Assembly (NCBI RefSeq): GCF_019024325.1
Contig: NZ_JAFNJS010000009.1
Coordinates: 140,839 to 204,838 of the forward strand
Reading direction: 5' to 3'
DNA length: 64,000 nt
DNA from: Falsiroseomonas tokyonensis
GTDB lineage: Bacteria > Pseudomonadota > Alphaproteobacteria > Acetobacterales > Acetobacteraceae
Shown: one piece after another, positions 46,293 to 55,978 of the stretch
Layout of the letters: each line of letters starts with the position of its first letter
Numbering within the stretch: the stretch's first letter is position 1
Translations under genes and position numbers: made by a program
Notes under the pieces: model-generated
Told to the model about the DNA's origin: nothing
Seen by the model: only the letters and a program-made list of their open reading frames with translations
The model's database searches: none

Positions 46293-48460
46293 TTCGCGTC
46301 ATTCTCCGCCGGCCTGGCCGCGGCCCGCGGCGTGGCGGGCTTGGCCTTGGGCTTGGCTTCGGGCGGCGGTGCGGTGGTGACCATGCCGGCCGGCAGCACG
46401 AAGCCCGCCACCATGGCGGAGAGCTGTTCCGTCTGCTCCTCCATCGACTTCGCCGCCGCCGCCGCTTCCTCCACCAGCGCCGCGTTCTGCTGCGTGATCT
46501 TGTCCATCTGCGAGACCGCCACGTTCACCTGCTCGATGCCCGTGCTCTGCTCCTGCGAGGCCGCCGAGATCTCCGCCATGATGTCCGTCACCCGCTTCAC
46601 CGAGGTGACGATCTCCTCCATCGTCTGCCCGGCGGAGGCCACCAGCTTCGAGCCACTGTCCACCTTGCCCACGCTGTCCGAGATCAGCGCCTTGATCTCC
46701 TTCGCCGCATTCGCGCTGCGTTGCGCCAGGTTCCGCACCTCCGCCGCCACCACCGCGAAGCCGCGCCCCTGTTCGCCGGCGCGTGCCGCCTCCACCGCCG
46801 CGTTCAGCGCCAGGATATTCGTCTGGAAGGCGATCTCGTCGATCACGCCGATGATGTCGCTGATCTTGCGGCTGGACTGGGTGATGCCGTCCATGGTCTT
46901 CACCACTTCCGTCACCACCCGCCCGCCGCGCTCCGCGATCTCGGAGGCCGAGCTCGCCAGCCGGTTCGCCTGCTGCGCATTGTCGGCGTTCTGGCGCACC
47001 GTGCCGGTCAGCTCCTCGAGGCTGGCCGAGGTCTCCTCCAGGCTCGAAGCCTGTTCCTCCGTCCGCTGCGACAGGTCGGTATTGCCCATCGCGATCTCGC
47101 GCGCCGCGGTGCTGATGGTGCCGCAGCTTTCGGTGATGGTGGCCACCACGCTCGACATGGTGTCCAGCATGCCATTCACCCCGGCGCAGAGCTCGCCGAT
47201 CTCGCCATCCTTGCCGGCAAGCGCGATGCGCTTGCTCAGGTCATTTGCCCGCGCCGCCGCCACGATGCCCTGGGTTTCCGCCACCGCATCCTTCAGCGCC
47301 TGCGCGGCGCGCACCTGGGCGGTGACGTCGGTGGCGTATTTCACGACCTTGAAGGCGCGGCCATTCTGGTCGAGGATTGGGTTGTAGCTGGCCTGGATCC
47401 AGACCTCGCGGCCGCCCTTGCCGATGCGCCGGTACTGGCCGGCATCGTATTCGCCCGCGCCCAGCTTTTCCCAGAAGATGCGGTATTCGGGACTCTGCCG
47501 ATGGGCGGGATCGACGAAAAGGCTGTGGTGCTGGCCACGCACCTCCTCCAGCGTATAGCCCAGCGCGTTCAGGAAATTGGCATTGGCATGCAGCACGCGG
47601 CCATCCAGGCTGAACTCGATCACGGCCTGCGATTTGTCGATGGCGGACAGCTGGCCCTGCTGCGTGCGCAGCTCCGTCACATCCATCCATTCCAGGATGT
47701 TGCCGTCATAGACGCCGGCGGCGTCGTAGCTGGCATTGACGTTCAGCGCGAATTTCAGCGCGCCCACGGTGATGTCGGTGCGGAAGGGCAGTCTCGACGG
47801 ATCGGCCAGCATGCGCCGCTGATGCGCGGGATCGCGATGGAAGGTATCGATGCACATGCCGACGATGCGCGCAGGGTCAAAGCTCGGCCAGAGCTTGCGG
47901 AACTGCTCGGCATGCCGCGCCAGCAGCGCCTGCGTCGCGCGGTTCACATGGGTCACGACGAAGTCGCGATCCACCATCATCACGGCGAGGGAGGCACAGT
48001 CCACCGCCTGGCGGGCGCGCAGGCCCTGCAGCGCCTCCTCCGCCTCGGTCGCCAGCACCAGCGCGCGGCGCGGCGCCGGCTCCTCCGCCGCCAGCGGCAG
48101 CGCCGCCAGCCGCAGCAGCCGTGTGGCGCCGCCCTCTGCCGCATGGTGCAGCAGGGCGGACACCGCCTCGCCCACCGCGATCCGCGCCAGCAGCGTGCCG
48201 AGGCCCCGCTCCTGCTCCGTCAGCAGCGTCGCATAGCCCCGGCCGCGCAGCGATTCCGGCTTCGCGCCGAGCAGCGCGGCGAAGGCGGCGTTCACATCCA
48301 GCAGCGTGCCATCCGCCGCCAGCTCGATCATCGGCTGCGCCGCTTCCAGCGCCTCCAGCCGCGCCTCCATCTCACGGACGGAGGCGCGCCGGTCACGCGC
48401 GGCGCGGCGATCCAGGAAGCCCAACGGGGTTGCGGTCGTTTTGACCCGGCTCATGAACAT
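46277..48460 (-). CDS. Soluble PAS-domain methyl-accepting chemotaxis protein
   Basis: 727 residues. There are two to three PAS domains (about 50-160, 165-270 and 275-400) including QASYNPILD and [10 protein letters not shown], then a signalling domain with hairpin-tip motif [28 protein letters not shown]. No membrane segment is evident, so it is a cytoplasmic Aer-like sensor of redox, light or a ligand. The C-terminus is NDAKWEAF, close to the E. coli NWETF CheR/CheB-binding pentapeptide. The gene lies between cheW and cheR. Confidence 0.93.
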   Translation of the reverse strand: MFMSRVKTTATPLGFLDRRAARDRRASVREMEARLEALEAAQPMIELAADGTLLDVNAAFAALLGAKPESLRGRGYATLLTEQERGLGTLLARIAVGEAVSALLHHAAEGGATRLLRLAALPLAAEEPAPRRALVLATEAEEALQGLRARQAVDCASLAVMMVDRDFVVTHVNRATQALLARHAEQFRKLWPSFDPARIVGMCIDTFHRDPAHQRRMLADPSRLPFRTDITVGALKFALNVNASYDAAGVYDGNILEWMDVTELRTQQGQLSAIDKSQAVIEFSLDGRVLHANANFLNALGYTLEEVRGQHHSLFVDPAHRQSPEYRIFWEKLGAGEYDAGQYRRIGKGGREVWIQASYNPILDQNGRAFKVVKYATDVTAQVRAAQALKDAVAETQGIVAAARANDLSKRIALAGKDGEIGELCAGVNGMLDTMSSVVATITESCGTISTAAREIAMGNTDLSQRTEEQASSLEETSASLEELTGTVRQNADNAQQANRLASSASEIAERGGRVVTEVVKTMDGITQSSRKISDIIGVIDEIAFQTNILALNAAVEAARAGEQGRGFAVVAAEVRNLAQRSANAAKEIKALISDSVGKVDSGSKLVASAGQTMEEIVTSVKRVTDIMAEISAASQEQSTGIEQVNVAVSQMDKITQQNAALVEEAAAAAKSMEEQTEQLSAMVAGFVLPAGMVTTAPPPEAKPKAKPATPRAAARPAENDAKWEAF

Positions 48461-48476
48461 GGCAAGCGCTCCGGCT

Positions 48477-49007
48477 TCAGGCGTTCAGCGTGGCAGGCAT
48501 GGCGAGAACCTCCTCGCCGAAGTTGAGCAAGGCATCGAGCGAGACCAGCGCGACCATGCCGCGCTCCAGCGGCACCAGGCCGGAGAGCAGGCATTCCGGC
48601 GCCTGTGCGCCCATCTCCGGCACCGGGCGCACCTCCCCGGGTGCGACGTCGATGATGTCGGAGACCGCATCCACCAGCAGGCCCGCGAGGCGCGCGCCGA
48701 TCTGGATGATTACCACCACATGCATCGGCGTGGCCGAGGTGGCCGCCATGCCGAAGCGCGCGCGCAGGTCGAGGATCGGCACGATCACGCCGCGCAGGTT
48801 GATCACGCCGCGGATCCAGGAAGGCGCGTGCGGAATCGCCGTGGTTTCCGTCCAGCCCTTGATCTCCCGCACCGCCATGATGTCGATGCCGAATTCCGCC
48901 GCATCCAGCGTGCAGGTGATGAACTGGCCGGCCGTGCCGCCGGCGCCGTCGGCGGCCTGCGCGCCGAAGCTGGCGGGCTGGGCGTTGGGGTTCATGGGCA
49001 GGTCCAT
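48477..49007 (-). CDS. cheW: Coupling protein CheW
   Basis: 176 residues with the CheW double-barrel fold: [40 protein letters not shown] and [13 protein letters not shown]. It bridges MCPs and CheA. The gap to cheA upstream is 16 bp. Confidence 0.95.
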   Translation of the reverse strand: MDLPMNPNAQPASFGAQAADGAGGTAGQFITCTLDAAEFGIDIMAVREIKGWTETTAIPHAPSWIRGVINLRGVIVPILDLRARFGMAATSATPMHVVVIIQIGARLAGLLVDAVSDIIDVAPGEVRPVPEMGAQAPECLLSGLVPLERGMVALVSLDALLNFGEEVLAMPATLNA

Positions 49008-49023
49008 GGATGATCCTTGCGCG

Positions 49024-51066
49024 CTATTGCAGGGCGGATGGGGTGGCGGGCGAACGCGGCGCGCTGGCCGCCACGCGGCCCTGGCCGAGGCCGAGGCCCG
49101 GAATGTCGAGGATCAGCGCGACACGGCCATCGCCCAGAATGGTGGCGCCGCCGATGCCCTCGACGCGGCCGTAATTCGCCTCCAGGCTCTTCACCACCAC
49201 CTGCTGCTGCCCGACCAGGTCGTCCACCAGCAGGCCGAGCTGGCCGGCATGGTCCGTTTCCACGATCACGACGATGCCGCGGGAGGGATCGGCCTCCGCC
49301 TCCGGCACCGCGAAATGGCGATGCAGCGGCAGCAGCGGGATATAGGCGCCGCGGATCGAGAGCACGTCGCCGCGCCCGACCACTGCATGGATATCCTCGG
49401 GCCGCGGCCGCAGGCTTTCGACGATGGCGGCGATCGGCAGGATATAGGCCTCCCGCCCCACGGAGACGACGAGCCCATCCAGCACCGCCAGCGTCAGCGG
49501 CAGGGAAAGCAGAAAGCGGGAGCCGGAGCCGAAGCGCGATTCCAGCGCGATGCGCCCGCCCAGCGCCTGGATGTTGCGTCGGACCACATCCATGCCGACA
49601 CCGCGGCCGGAGACGGCGGAGACGGTGGCGGCGGTGGAGAAGCTTGGCAGGAAGATCAGCTCGTCGATCTCGGACTCGCTCAACACCGCATCCGGCGCCA
49701 CCAGGCCGCGTTCCCGCGCGCGGGCCAGCACGCGCGCGCGGTCGATGCCGCGGCCGTCGTCGGACAATTCGATGACGATGCGGCCGCTCCGCTGCGCGGC
49801 GCTGAGATGCACCGTGCCCTGCCGCGGCTTGCCCGCCGCCTCGCGCTGATCTGGCGTCTCGATTCCATGGTCCAGCGCATTGCGCAGCAGATGCGTCAGC
49901 GGATCGGCCAGCTGCTCCACCACCGTCTTGTCGATCTCGGTGGATTCACCGGTGACCACCAGCCGCACATCCTTGCCGAGCTGCGCCGACAATTCGCGCA
50001 CCAGCCGCGGCATGCGGGAGAAGACCGATTTCACCGGCTGGGTGCGGATGGACATGACGCCCTCCTGCAATTCCCGCAGGTGCTGCGACAGCGTCTCCAG
50101 CCCCGCCGTTAGACCGGGGCAGAGATCCGGCGGCAGGCTGCCGGCGTGCTGCACCAGCATGGCCTGGCCGATCACCATCTCCCCAACCAGGTTCACCAGC
50201 CGGTCGATCTTCTGCACGTCCACGCGCATGGACTGCGCGGCGGGCTGGCTTGCGGCGGCGGCCTGCGGCGTGGTGGCGGCGACAGCTTGTGCGGCAACGG
50301 GTGCAATCTCGGCCGGCGCGGCCTCCTGCGGCGTGTCCGCCTCGGCCACCACCTCCGCCGCGATGGGCGAGATGGTTAGTTCGCAGTCGTCCGCGACGAA
50401 CTCGAACACCTCCTCCACGCTTCCGCGCGGCACGGCGGCCTGCAGAACGAAGTGCCAGTCCAGATAGGCATCCTCCGCCTCCATCCGCTCCAGCGGCGGC
50501 AGGCGGGTGAGGTCGGCGGTGACGGTGACGGGGCCCAGGCGCTGCAGCTGGCGCACCAGTAGCAGCGGCTCATTGGCGTTGCGGAACAGCTCCGGCCGCG
50601 GCCGGAAGTCGATGCGCCAGCCCTCCGGCAGATCCACCGGCGCCGCGGTTGCCGGCGCCGCCACGACGCGCGGCGCGCCGGCCGGGGCTTCGGCCGCGAT
50701 GCGGAAGGCCTGCATCAGCGCATCCTCGAAACCCGCCGCCACCGCCGTGCCGCCGCGTTCCGCCGCCAGCAGATCCGCCAGCGCATCGGCGCCGCGCAAC
50801 AGCAGCGCCACCTGCGCCGCATCCAACGGCAGCGTGCCCTCCCGCAGCAGGTCCAGCAGCGTCTCCATGCCATGCGCCAGGCGCACCAGCCGATCGAAGC
50901 CGAAGGCGCCGCCACCGCCCTTGATGGAATGGATGGCACGGAACAGCGCATGCACCGTCTCGCCATCCTCCCGCCCCTCGGCCAGGTCGGAGAGCTGCGC
51001 ATAGGCGCTTTCGAGGAGCTCCGCGCTTTCCTCGAAATAGGTGGCGCGAAGGTGGTCGAAGCTCAT
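49024..51066 (-). CDS. cheA: Chemotaxis histidine kinase CheA
   Basis: 680 residues: P1 domain with phosphoacceptor His46 (AIHSIKGGGG), an Ala/Pro-rich linker (about 225-285), dimerisation domain, HATPase with HLLRNALDHGIE (N-box), DDGRGID and GRGVGMDVV, and C-terminal CheW-like P5 domain. It phosphorylates CheY and CheB under MCP control. P2 appears reduced or divergent. Confidence 0.97.
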   Translation of the reverse strand: MSFDHLRATYFEESAELLESAYAQLSDLAEGREDGETVHALFRAIHSIKGGGGAFGFDRLVRLAHGMETLLDLLREGTLPLDAAQVALLLRGADALADLLAAERGGTAVAAGFEDALMQAFRIAAEAPAGAPRVVAAPATAAPVDLPEGWRIDFRPRPELFRNANEPLLLVRQLQRLGPVTVTADLTRLPPLERMEAEDAYLDWHFVLQAAVPRGSVEEVFEFVADDCELTISPIAAEVVAEADTPQEAAPAEIAPVAAQAVAATTPQAAAASQPAAQSMRVDVQKIDRLVNLVGEMVIGQAMLVQHAGSLPPDLCPGLTAGLETLSQHLRELQEGVMSIRTQPVKSVFSRMPRLVRELSAQLGKDVRLVVTGESTEIDKTVVEQLADPLTHLLRNALDHGIETPDQREAAGKPRQGTVHLSAAQRSGRIVIELSDDGRGIDRARVLARARERGLVAPDAVLSESEIDELIFLPSFSTAATVSAVSGRGVGMDVVRRNIQALGGRIALESRFGSGSRFLLSLPLTLAVLDGLVVSVGREAYILPIAAIVESLRPRPEDIHAVVGRGDVLSIRGAYIPLLPLHRHFAVPEAEADPSRGIVVIVETDHAGQLGLLVDDLVGQQQVVVKSLEANYGRVEGIGGATILGDGRVALILDIPGLGLGQGRVAASAPRSPATPSALQ

Positions 51067-51068
51067 GG

Positions 51069-51434
51069 TCAGCCGGCCACGCGTTTCACGACGTCGATCA
51101 GCTTCTCGGGGTCGAAGGGCTTCACCAGCCAGCCGGTGGCGCCCGCGCTCTTGCCCTCCGCCTTCTTCGACGCCTCCGATTCCGTCGTCAGCATCAGGAT
51201 CGGCGTGGCGCGCATGCGCGGATCGGCACGCAGCGCGCGGATCAGCGCGACGCCGTCCATATTCGGCATATTGAGGTCGGTGATCACCACATCCACCGGC
51301 GCGGCCTGCAGCGCGGCGAGCGCCAGCTTGCCATCGGCCGCCTCGCTGACCTCGAAGCCCGCCTTGCGCAGGGTGAAGGCCACCATTTCCCGCATCGTGC
51401 GGCTGTCATCCACCGTCATCACGCGCTTCGCCAT
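51069..51434 (-). CDS. cheY: Response regulator CheY
   Basis: 121 residues, single receiver domain: Asp9 and Asp10 in TVDDSRTMR, phosphoacceptor Asp53 in ITDLNMPNMDG, Thr83/Thr84 and Lys105 in LVKPFDP. It signals to the flagellar switch. It lies three bases after the STAS gene and two before cheA. Confidence 0.97.
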   Translation of the reverse strand: MAKRVMTVDDSRTMREMVAFTLRKAGFEVSEAADGKLALAALQAAPVDVVITDLNMPNMDGVALIRALRADPRMRATPILMLTTESEASKKAEGKSAGATGWLVKPFDPEKLIDVVKRVAG

Positions 51435-51437
51435 GGG

Positions 51438-51740
51438 TCAGACCTCGAGGGGGATGGCGGTGGAAAGGCCCAGATCGGCGATGGCCGAGGCCAGTACGGC
51501 GGAAGCGCCCCGCAGCCGGAAGGGAATGCCGCGCGCCTGGGCGCTGGCATGGGCGGCCGCCAGCAATTGCAGGCAGGGGGTGGAGATTCGCTCCACCGCG
51601 CCGCCATCCAGCCAGATCGCCGGGTCCTGCAGCCGCTCGCGCAGCGCCTGGCAGAGCGGCTCCGCCTGGGTGAGGTCCAGCGAGGCTGGCAGCACCAGGC
51701 CGGAAGCTTCCGGCGAGTCCGGATCAGTCATGTGTGGCAT
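51438..51740 (-). CDS. STAS-domain protein in the chemotaxis operon
   Basis: 100 residues forming a single STAS domain (anti-sigma-factor-antagonist fold) with LPASLDLTQAEPLCQALRE, WLDGGAVERISTPCLQLLAAA and DLGLSTAIPLEV. The usual phosphorylatable Ser in a DSSGL-type loop is here ISTPCLQ. Its role in chemotaxis is unknown; similar small STAS genes occur beside cheY in other bacteria. An internal ATG at 51731 is an alternative start. Confidence 0.85.
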   Translation of the reverse strand: MPHMTDPDSPEASGLVLPASLDLTQAEPLCQALRERLQDPAIWLDGGAVERISTPCLQLLAAAHASAQARGIPFRLRGASAVLASAIADLGLSTAIPLEV

Positions 51741-51826
51741 GCGCCGTATCCAGTTGGGGAGCGGACCGGTGCATCCTGCGCCGGATAGATTGGCGGCCGG
51801 TTAAGCGGCCGGCAGGGCCTGCGCGG

Positions 51827-52963
51827 TCAGAACAATTCCACCTCGCCGCCGGCGGAGTCCGCCTCCGGCGCCGCGCCGGAATCGTCCAGCAGCCGGGCCA
51901 GGAAGCGCTGCCGCACGCTGCTCAGCGATTGCCGGTCCAGCATGCGCTGCAGCAGCGCCGCATCCGGCACGAATGCGTCGCCCAGCGCCGGCACCGCCGC
52001 GCGGCTGTCTCGCAGCATGGCCTCCGTCGCCTCGCCCAGCGCGCCCAGCGCATCATTCACATGGTTCAGGTGCTGCGTCGTGCGGTCCTGGAACTGCGTG
52101 CCGGTGATGAGGTGGGAGATGGTGCCCGCCATGGCGGCGGAGGAGGTCATGGCCTCCGCCAGCACCGCGGCCAGCGCCTGATTCTGCGCCACCATCCCTT
52201 CCAGCACCGCATCCAGACGCGCCCGCGTCGCTGCCTCGGCCGATCGGTCACGGCCCGCGATCGCCTGCAGCTCCGCATGCGCGCCGCGCACGCCGCGCGC
52301 CACCGCCGCGATGCGTTCACGCACGAGGCGGGAGGTGGTGTCGGTTTCCTGCGACAGCTCCTTCAGCTCCATGGCGATCACCTTGAAGGTGCCGCCGGCG
52401 CCTTCGGCGCGCTGCGCCTCGATCGCCGCATTCAGCGCGACGAAGCGGGCCTGGCGGTTGATGGTATCGATCCGGGCCACGCATTGCTCGGCGCCCACCA
52501 CCTCCGCCGTCACCTCGGCCAGCGCCTGCACCATGCGCATCGCCTGGTCGGAGACCTGGCCCAGCGCCTCGATCGCCTGCACCAGCGCCGTCTCGACGAA
52601 GCGCACCGCCTCGACCATCGGCACCTGCTCGCCGGCCACCTGCAGCGTCTCGACGATGCCGGCGACGCGCGTCACCAGCCCGCCTTGCGTCTCGGCCGCA
52701 TCGGCCAGCTCCCGGAAACGGCCGCTGAGGTCGATGGTGCTCTGCTCGATGAGGCCGGCGGAGGCGGTGATCTCCTCGGTCATGGCGATGAAGGCGCGGC
52801 GCTCGATCTCGCCCAGCTCCAGCCAGCGTCGCAGCAGCTCCAGCTTCGGATCGGCCCCCGCATCGGCGGGCGGCGCATCCGGGGATCCAGCCGGGAAAGG
52901 TGCCGCCTGGCGGGGTTCGCCGAAAGCCGCCTGGGCTTGAAATGCTGCCACGCTCGGAACCAT
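51827..52963 (-). CDS. MCP-signal-domain-like chemotaxis protein
   Basis: About 378 residues, mostly helical, with INRQARFVALNAAIEAQRAEGAGGTFKVIAMELKELSQET, a divergent version of the MCP hairpin tip, and a late FQDRTTQHL stretch. There is no membrane segment or sensory domain, and the C-terminus lacks the WEAF-type tail. It is the first gene of the operon. ATG 52963 follows AAGGGC; ATG 52984 adds seven residues. It may be a cytoplasmic signalling or adaptor-like receptor. Confidence 0.8.
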   Translation of the reverse strand: MVPSVAAFQAQAAFGEPRQAAPFPAGSPDAPPADAGADPKLELLRRWLELGEIERRAFIAMTEEITASAGLIEQSTIDLSGRFRELADAAETQGGLVTRVAGIVETLQVAGEQVPMVEAVRFVETALVQAIEALGQVSDQAMRMVQALAEVTAEVVGAEQCVARIDTINRQARFVALNAAIEAQRAEGAGGTFKVIAMELKELSQETDTTSRLVRERIAAVARGVRGAHAELQAIAGRDRSAEAATRARLDAVLEGMVAQNQALAAVLAEAMTSSAAMAGTISHLITGTQFQDRTTQHLNHVNDALGALGEATEAMLRDSRAAVPALGDAFVPDAALLQRMLDRQSLSSVRQRFLARLLDDSGAAPEADSAGGEVELF

Positions 52964-53102
52964 GCCCTTGTCCAATCCGCGCATCCTGCGGCAGGGGGGC
53001 CAAAGAATTGGTAAAGCAGCGCGACCTTTGCGCCGCGGCGCCGCAAGGCGCTTTACATCCAGCCCGGCATGCCGACATGCCGCCAGACTGGGAGGAAACC
53101 TG

Positions 53103-53684
53103 ATGCCCGCCCGCCGCCTGACGCGCCGCGCCGCCCTGGCCCTGTTCGCCGCCCCCAGCGCGGGCGGCGCTGCCGTGGCGGCCGAGGATCCAGCCGGGGA
53201 TCCAGCCTGGGCGGCGCTGCGCCAGGGCGGCATCGCGCTGTTCCGCCACGCCCAGGCGCCCGGCGGCGGCGACCCGCCGGGGATGCGCCTCGGCGCCTGC
53301 GAGACCCAGCGCAACCTGGACGAAACGGGCCGCGCGCAGGCCCGCCGCATCGGCGCCGAGTTCCGCCGCCGCGGCATCGCGGTGGGCGCCGTGCTCACCT
53401 CCGCCTGGTGCCGGGCGCAGGAGACGGCGGAACTGGCCTTTCCAGGCGCCGTGCGTCCGGAGCCCGCCTTCGATTCCTTCTTCGGCAACCGGGCGGCGGA
53501 GCCGGAGCACACCGCCGCCGCGCGGCGCATCCTGCTGGCGTGGGAAGGTCCCGGCGCGCTGCTGGCCACCACGCACCAGGTGAACATCACCGCGCTGACC
53601 GGCCTCTTCCCGGCCTCGGGCGAGGCGATCGTGCTGCAGCGGCAGGACGGGGCGCTGGCCGTCGTCGGGCGCATCCGGCCATGA
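53103..53684 (+). CDS. Exported histidine-phosphatase-family protein
   Basis: 193 residues. Twin-Arg signal (MPARRLTRRAALALFA), then the phosphatase motif FRHAQAP with His49, Arg after NLDETGR, and later TTHQVNITALT as the second His block. It is related to the phosphoglycerate mutase-like superfamily and SixA-like exported phosphatases. GGAGGAAA precedes ATG 53103. It overlaps the membrane protein gene by four bases. Confidence 0.88.
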   Translation: MPARRLTRRAALALFAAPSAGGAAVAAEDPAGDPAWAALRQGGIALFRHAQAPGGGDPPGMRLGACETQRNLDETGRAQARRIGAEFRRRGIAVGAVLTSAWCRAQETAELAFPGAVRPEPAFDSFFGNRAAEPEHTAAARRILLAWEGPGALLATTHQVNITALTGLFPASGEAIVLQRQDGALAVVGRIRP

Positions 53685-54028
53685 GGGCGGCGGCGATCCT
53701 GCTGCTGCTGCTGACCCTGGCGGCGGGGGCCGCGGCCGGCCTGCTTTATCTGCAAAGGATCCGGCGGCCCTGGCTGACCCGGGCGCATCTGATCCTGGCG
53801 CTGGCGGGCAGCGCGCTGGTGCTGGTGCTGGTCGTCACCGCCCCCCGCGGCGCCAGCCCGCCCGATGCCCTGCCGCCGCTGCTGCTGGGCCTGGCGCTGG
53901 CCGCCGGCTGGGGCGCGCCGCGGCTGCTCGGCCGTGGCCATGCCGGGGCGCGGCTGGGGCTGGCGGCACATGTGCTGCTGGGCCTGGCGGGCTTCCTGGT
54001 GCTGCTGGCCTGGGCGCGCGGGGCGTAA
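53681..54028 (+). CDS. Small integral membrane protein, 115 aa
   Basis: Four hydrophobic segments: AAILLLLLTLAAGAAAGLLYL, LILALAGSALVLVLVV, PPLLLGLALAAGWGA and VLLGLAGFLVLLAWA. It is not assigned to a known family. Its ATG overlaps the phosphatase stop (ATGA), so it is translationally coupled. Confidence 0.7.
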   Translation: MRAAAILLLLLTLAAGAAAGLLYLQRIRRPWLTRAHLILALAGSALVLVLVVTAPRGASPPDALPPLLLGLALAAGWGAPRLLGRGHAGARLGLAAHVLLGLAGFLVLLAWARGA

Positions 54029-54102
54029 GCCTGGCGACCGGTTGAAATGCCGGCCGCCCTCTCGCATATCGCCCGCCGCGCAACTTTCCCGAGGGATCCG
54101 TC

Positions 54103-55932
54103 ATGAGCGAAACCGTAGAGCGGCATGAATTCGGCGCCGAGGTCGGCCGCCTGCTCGATCTGGTGGTGCATGCGCTGTATTCGGAACGCGAGATCTTCCT
54201 GCGCGAATTGGTAGCCAATGCGGCCGATGCGGTGGACCGCCGCCGCTTCGAGAGCCTGACCGATGCCGCGTTGATGCTGCCGGACGATGCGAAGGTGCGG
54301 ATCGTGCCGGACAAGGCGGCGCGGACGCTCACCATCTCGGACGCCGGCATCGGCATGTCCAAGGCGGAGCTCACCCAGCATCTCGGCACCATCGCGCGCT
54401 CCGGCACGCTGGCCTTCGCGAAATCGCTCGCCGAAGCGCCGGCGGCGGAGAAGCCCAGCCTGATCGGCCAGTTCGGCGTCGGCTTCTATTCCGCCTTCAT
54501 GGTGGCGGAGCGGGTCGAGGTCACCTCCCGCCGCGCCGGCACCGAGGAAGCCTGGCTCTGGGCCAGCGCGGGCAGCGGCGAATACACCCTGGCCCCCGCC
54601 AGCCGTGCCGAGGCCGGCACCGACATCGTGCTGCACATGAAGGCGGATGCGGAGGAGTTCCTGGAGCCGCTGCGGCTGCAGACCATCATCCGCAAATGGG
54701 CCGACCACATCACCATCCCCATCACCGTGACCAAGGACGGGGTGGAGGAGGCCGCGAACGAAGGCACCGCGCTGTGGCGCAAGTCGAAGTCCGAGGTGAC
54801 GGCGGAGCAGACCACCGAATTCTACCGGCATCTCGGCAATATCTTCGACGAGCCCTGGGCCACGCTGCACTGGCGCGCGGAAGGCGCGCTCGACTTCACC
54901 GCCCTGCTCTTCATCCCCGGGATGAAGCCCTTCCAGGCGGTGGAGGGTGAGCGGGAGAGCCGCGTGCGGTTGCATGTCCGCCGCATGTTCATCACCGAGG
55001 AAGCGGCGCTGCTGCCGCCCTGGCTGCGCTTCGTGCAGGGCGTGGTGGATACCGAGGACCTGCCGCTCAACGTGTCCCGCGAAATGCTGCAGGCGACGCC
55101 GGTGCTCGCCCGCATCCGCCGCGCCGTCACCAGCCGCGTGCTGTCCGAGCTGAAGACCAAGGCCAAGGACGCCGAGAGCTTCGCAAAATTCTGGGAGAAT
55201 TTCGGCGCCATCCTGAAGGAGGGCGTCTGGGAGGATGCGGAGCACCGCAAGGACCTCGCGCCCCTGATCCGCTTCCGCTCCTCCGCGGTCGAGGGCTGGA
55301 CCTCCCTGCCCGACTACGTCTCACGCATGAAGCCGGGGCAGGAGGCGATCTATGTCCTGCTCGGCGACAATGCCGAGGCCCTGGCGAAATCGCCGCAGTT
55401 GGAAGGCTTCCGCGCCAAGGGCGTGGAGGTGCTGCTGCTGACCGACCAGATCGACGCCTTCTGGCCCGAGCGGCTGGAGAAGTTCGACGACAAGCCGATC
55501 CGCAGCATCACTCAGGGCAGCATCGACCTCTCCGCGGTCGAGGGCACGGCGCAGCAGGGCGAGGCCGCCGACCTCTCCCGCCTGCTGCCGCTCCTGAAGG
55601 ACGCGCTGAAGGACGACGTGGCGGAGGTGCGGGCGACCGACCGGCTGGTGGAGAGCGCCGTGGTGCTGGCCGCCGGCGAGATGGGGCCGGACCTGCAGAT
55701 GCAGCGCCTGATGCGCCGCGCCGGCCGCGGCTTCCCGGGGGGGCTGCCGGTGCTGGAGGTGAATCCGCGCCATCCGCTGATCCGCCGCCTGGCGGATCGC
55801 GCCGCGGCGGCAGAGGACCTGGCCGAGAGCGCCGGCCTGCTGCTGGACCTGGCCCGGGTGCAGGATGGCGATACGCCGCGCGACCCGGTGGCCTTCGCCC
55901 GCCGGGTGGCGGAGGCGCTGGCAATCGGCTGA
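54103..55932 (+). CDS. htpG: Molecular chaperone HtpG (Hsp90)
   Basis: 609 residues with the GHKL ATPase start ([28 protein letters not shown]), [34 protein letters not shown], then middle-domain [11 protein letters not shown] and a C-terminal dimerisation region. A cytosolic ATP-driven chaperone. It ends at a strong hairpin (55938-55974) facing a convergent gene. Confidence 0.97.
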   Translation: MSETVERHEFGAEVGRLLDLVVHALYSEREIFLRELVANAADAVDRRRFESLTDAALMLPDDAKVRIVPDKAARTLTISDAGIGMSKAELTQHLGTIARSGTLAFAKSLAEAPAAEKPSLIGQFGVGFYSAFMVAERVEVTSRRAGTEEAWLWASAGSGEYTLAPASRAEAGTDIVLHMKADAEEFLEPLRLQTIIRKWADHITIPITVTKDGVEEAANEGTALWRKSKSEVTAEQTTEFYRHLGNIFDEPWATLHWRAEGALDFTALLFIPGMKPFQAVEGERESRVRLHVRRMFITEEAALLPPWLRFVQGVVDTEDLPLNVSREMLQATPVLARIRRAVTSRVLSELKTKAKDAESFAKFWENFGAILKEGVWEDAEHRKDLAPLIRFRSSAVEGWTSLPDYVSRMKPGQEAIYVLLGDNAEALAKSPQLEGFRAKGVEVLLLTDQIDAFWPERLEKFDDKPIRSITQGSIDLSAVEGTAQQGEAADLSRLLPLLKDALKDDVAEVRATDRLVESAVVLAAGEMGPDLQMQRLMRRAGRGFPGGLPVLEVNPRHPLIRRLADRAAAAEDLAESAGLLLDLARVQDGDTPRDPVAFARRVAEALAIG

Positions 55933-55937
55933 ACGCG

Positions 55938-55974
55938 CGGCGCGGCGGGCGCGGCGGCTTGGCCCGCCGCGCCG
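55938..55974. terminator. 13-bp hairpin between convergent htpG and glycosyltransferase genes
   Basis: Arms CGGCGCGGCGGGC (55938-55950) and GCCCGCCGCGCCG (55962-55974) with an 11-base loop, six bases after the htpG stop and five before the end of the opposing gene. It is probably a two-way terminator. Confidence 0.6.
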
Positions 55975-55978
55975 GGCT

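Noticed and set aside
52985..53102. Flagellar sigma-28 promoter in front of the chemotaxis operon
   Set aside because: A TAAAG-like -35 is present on the minus strand but the -10 (GCGGCGCA) departs too far from GCCGATAA.
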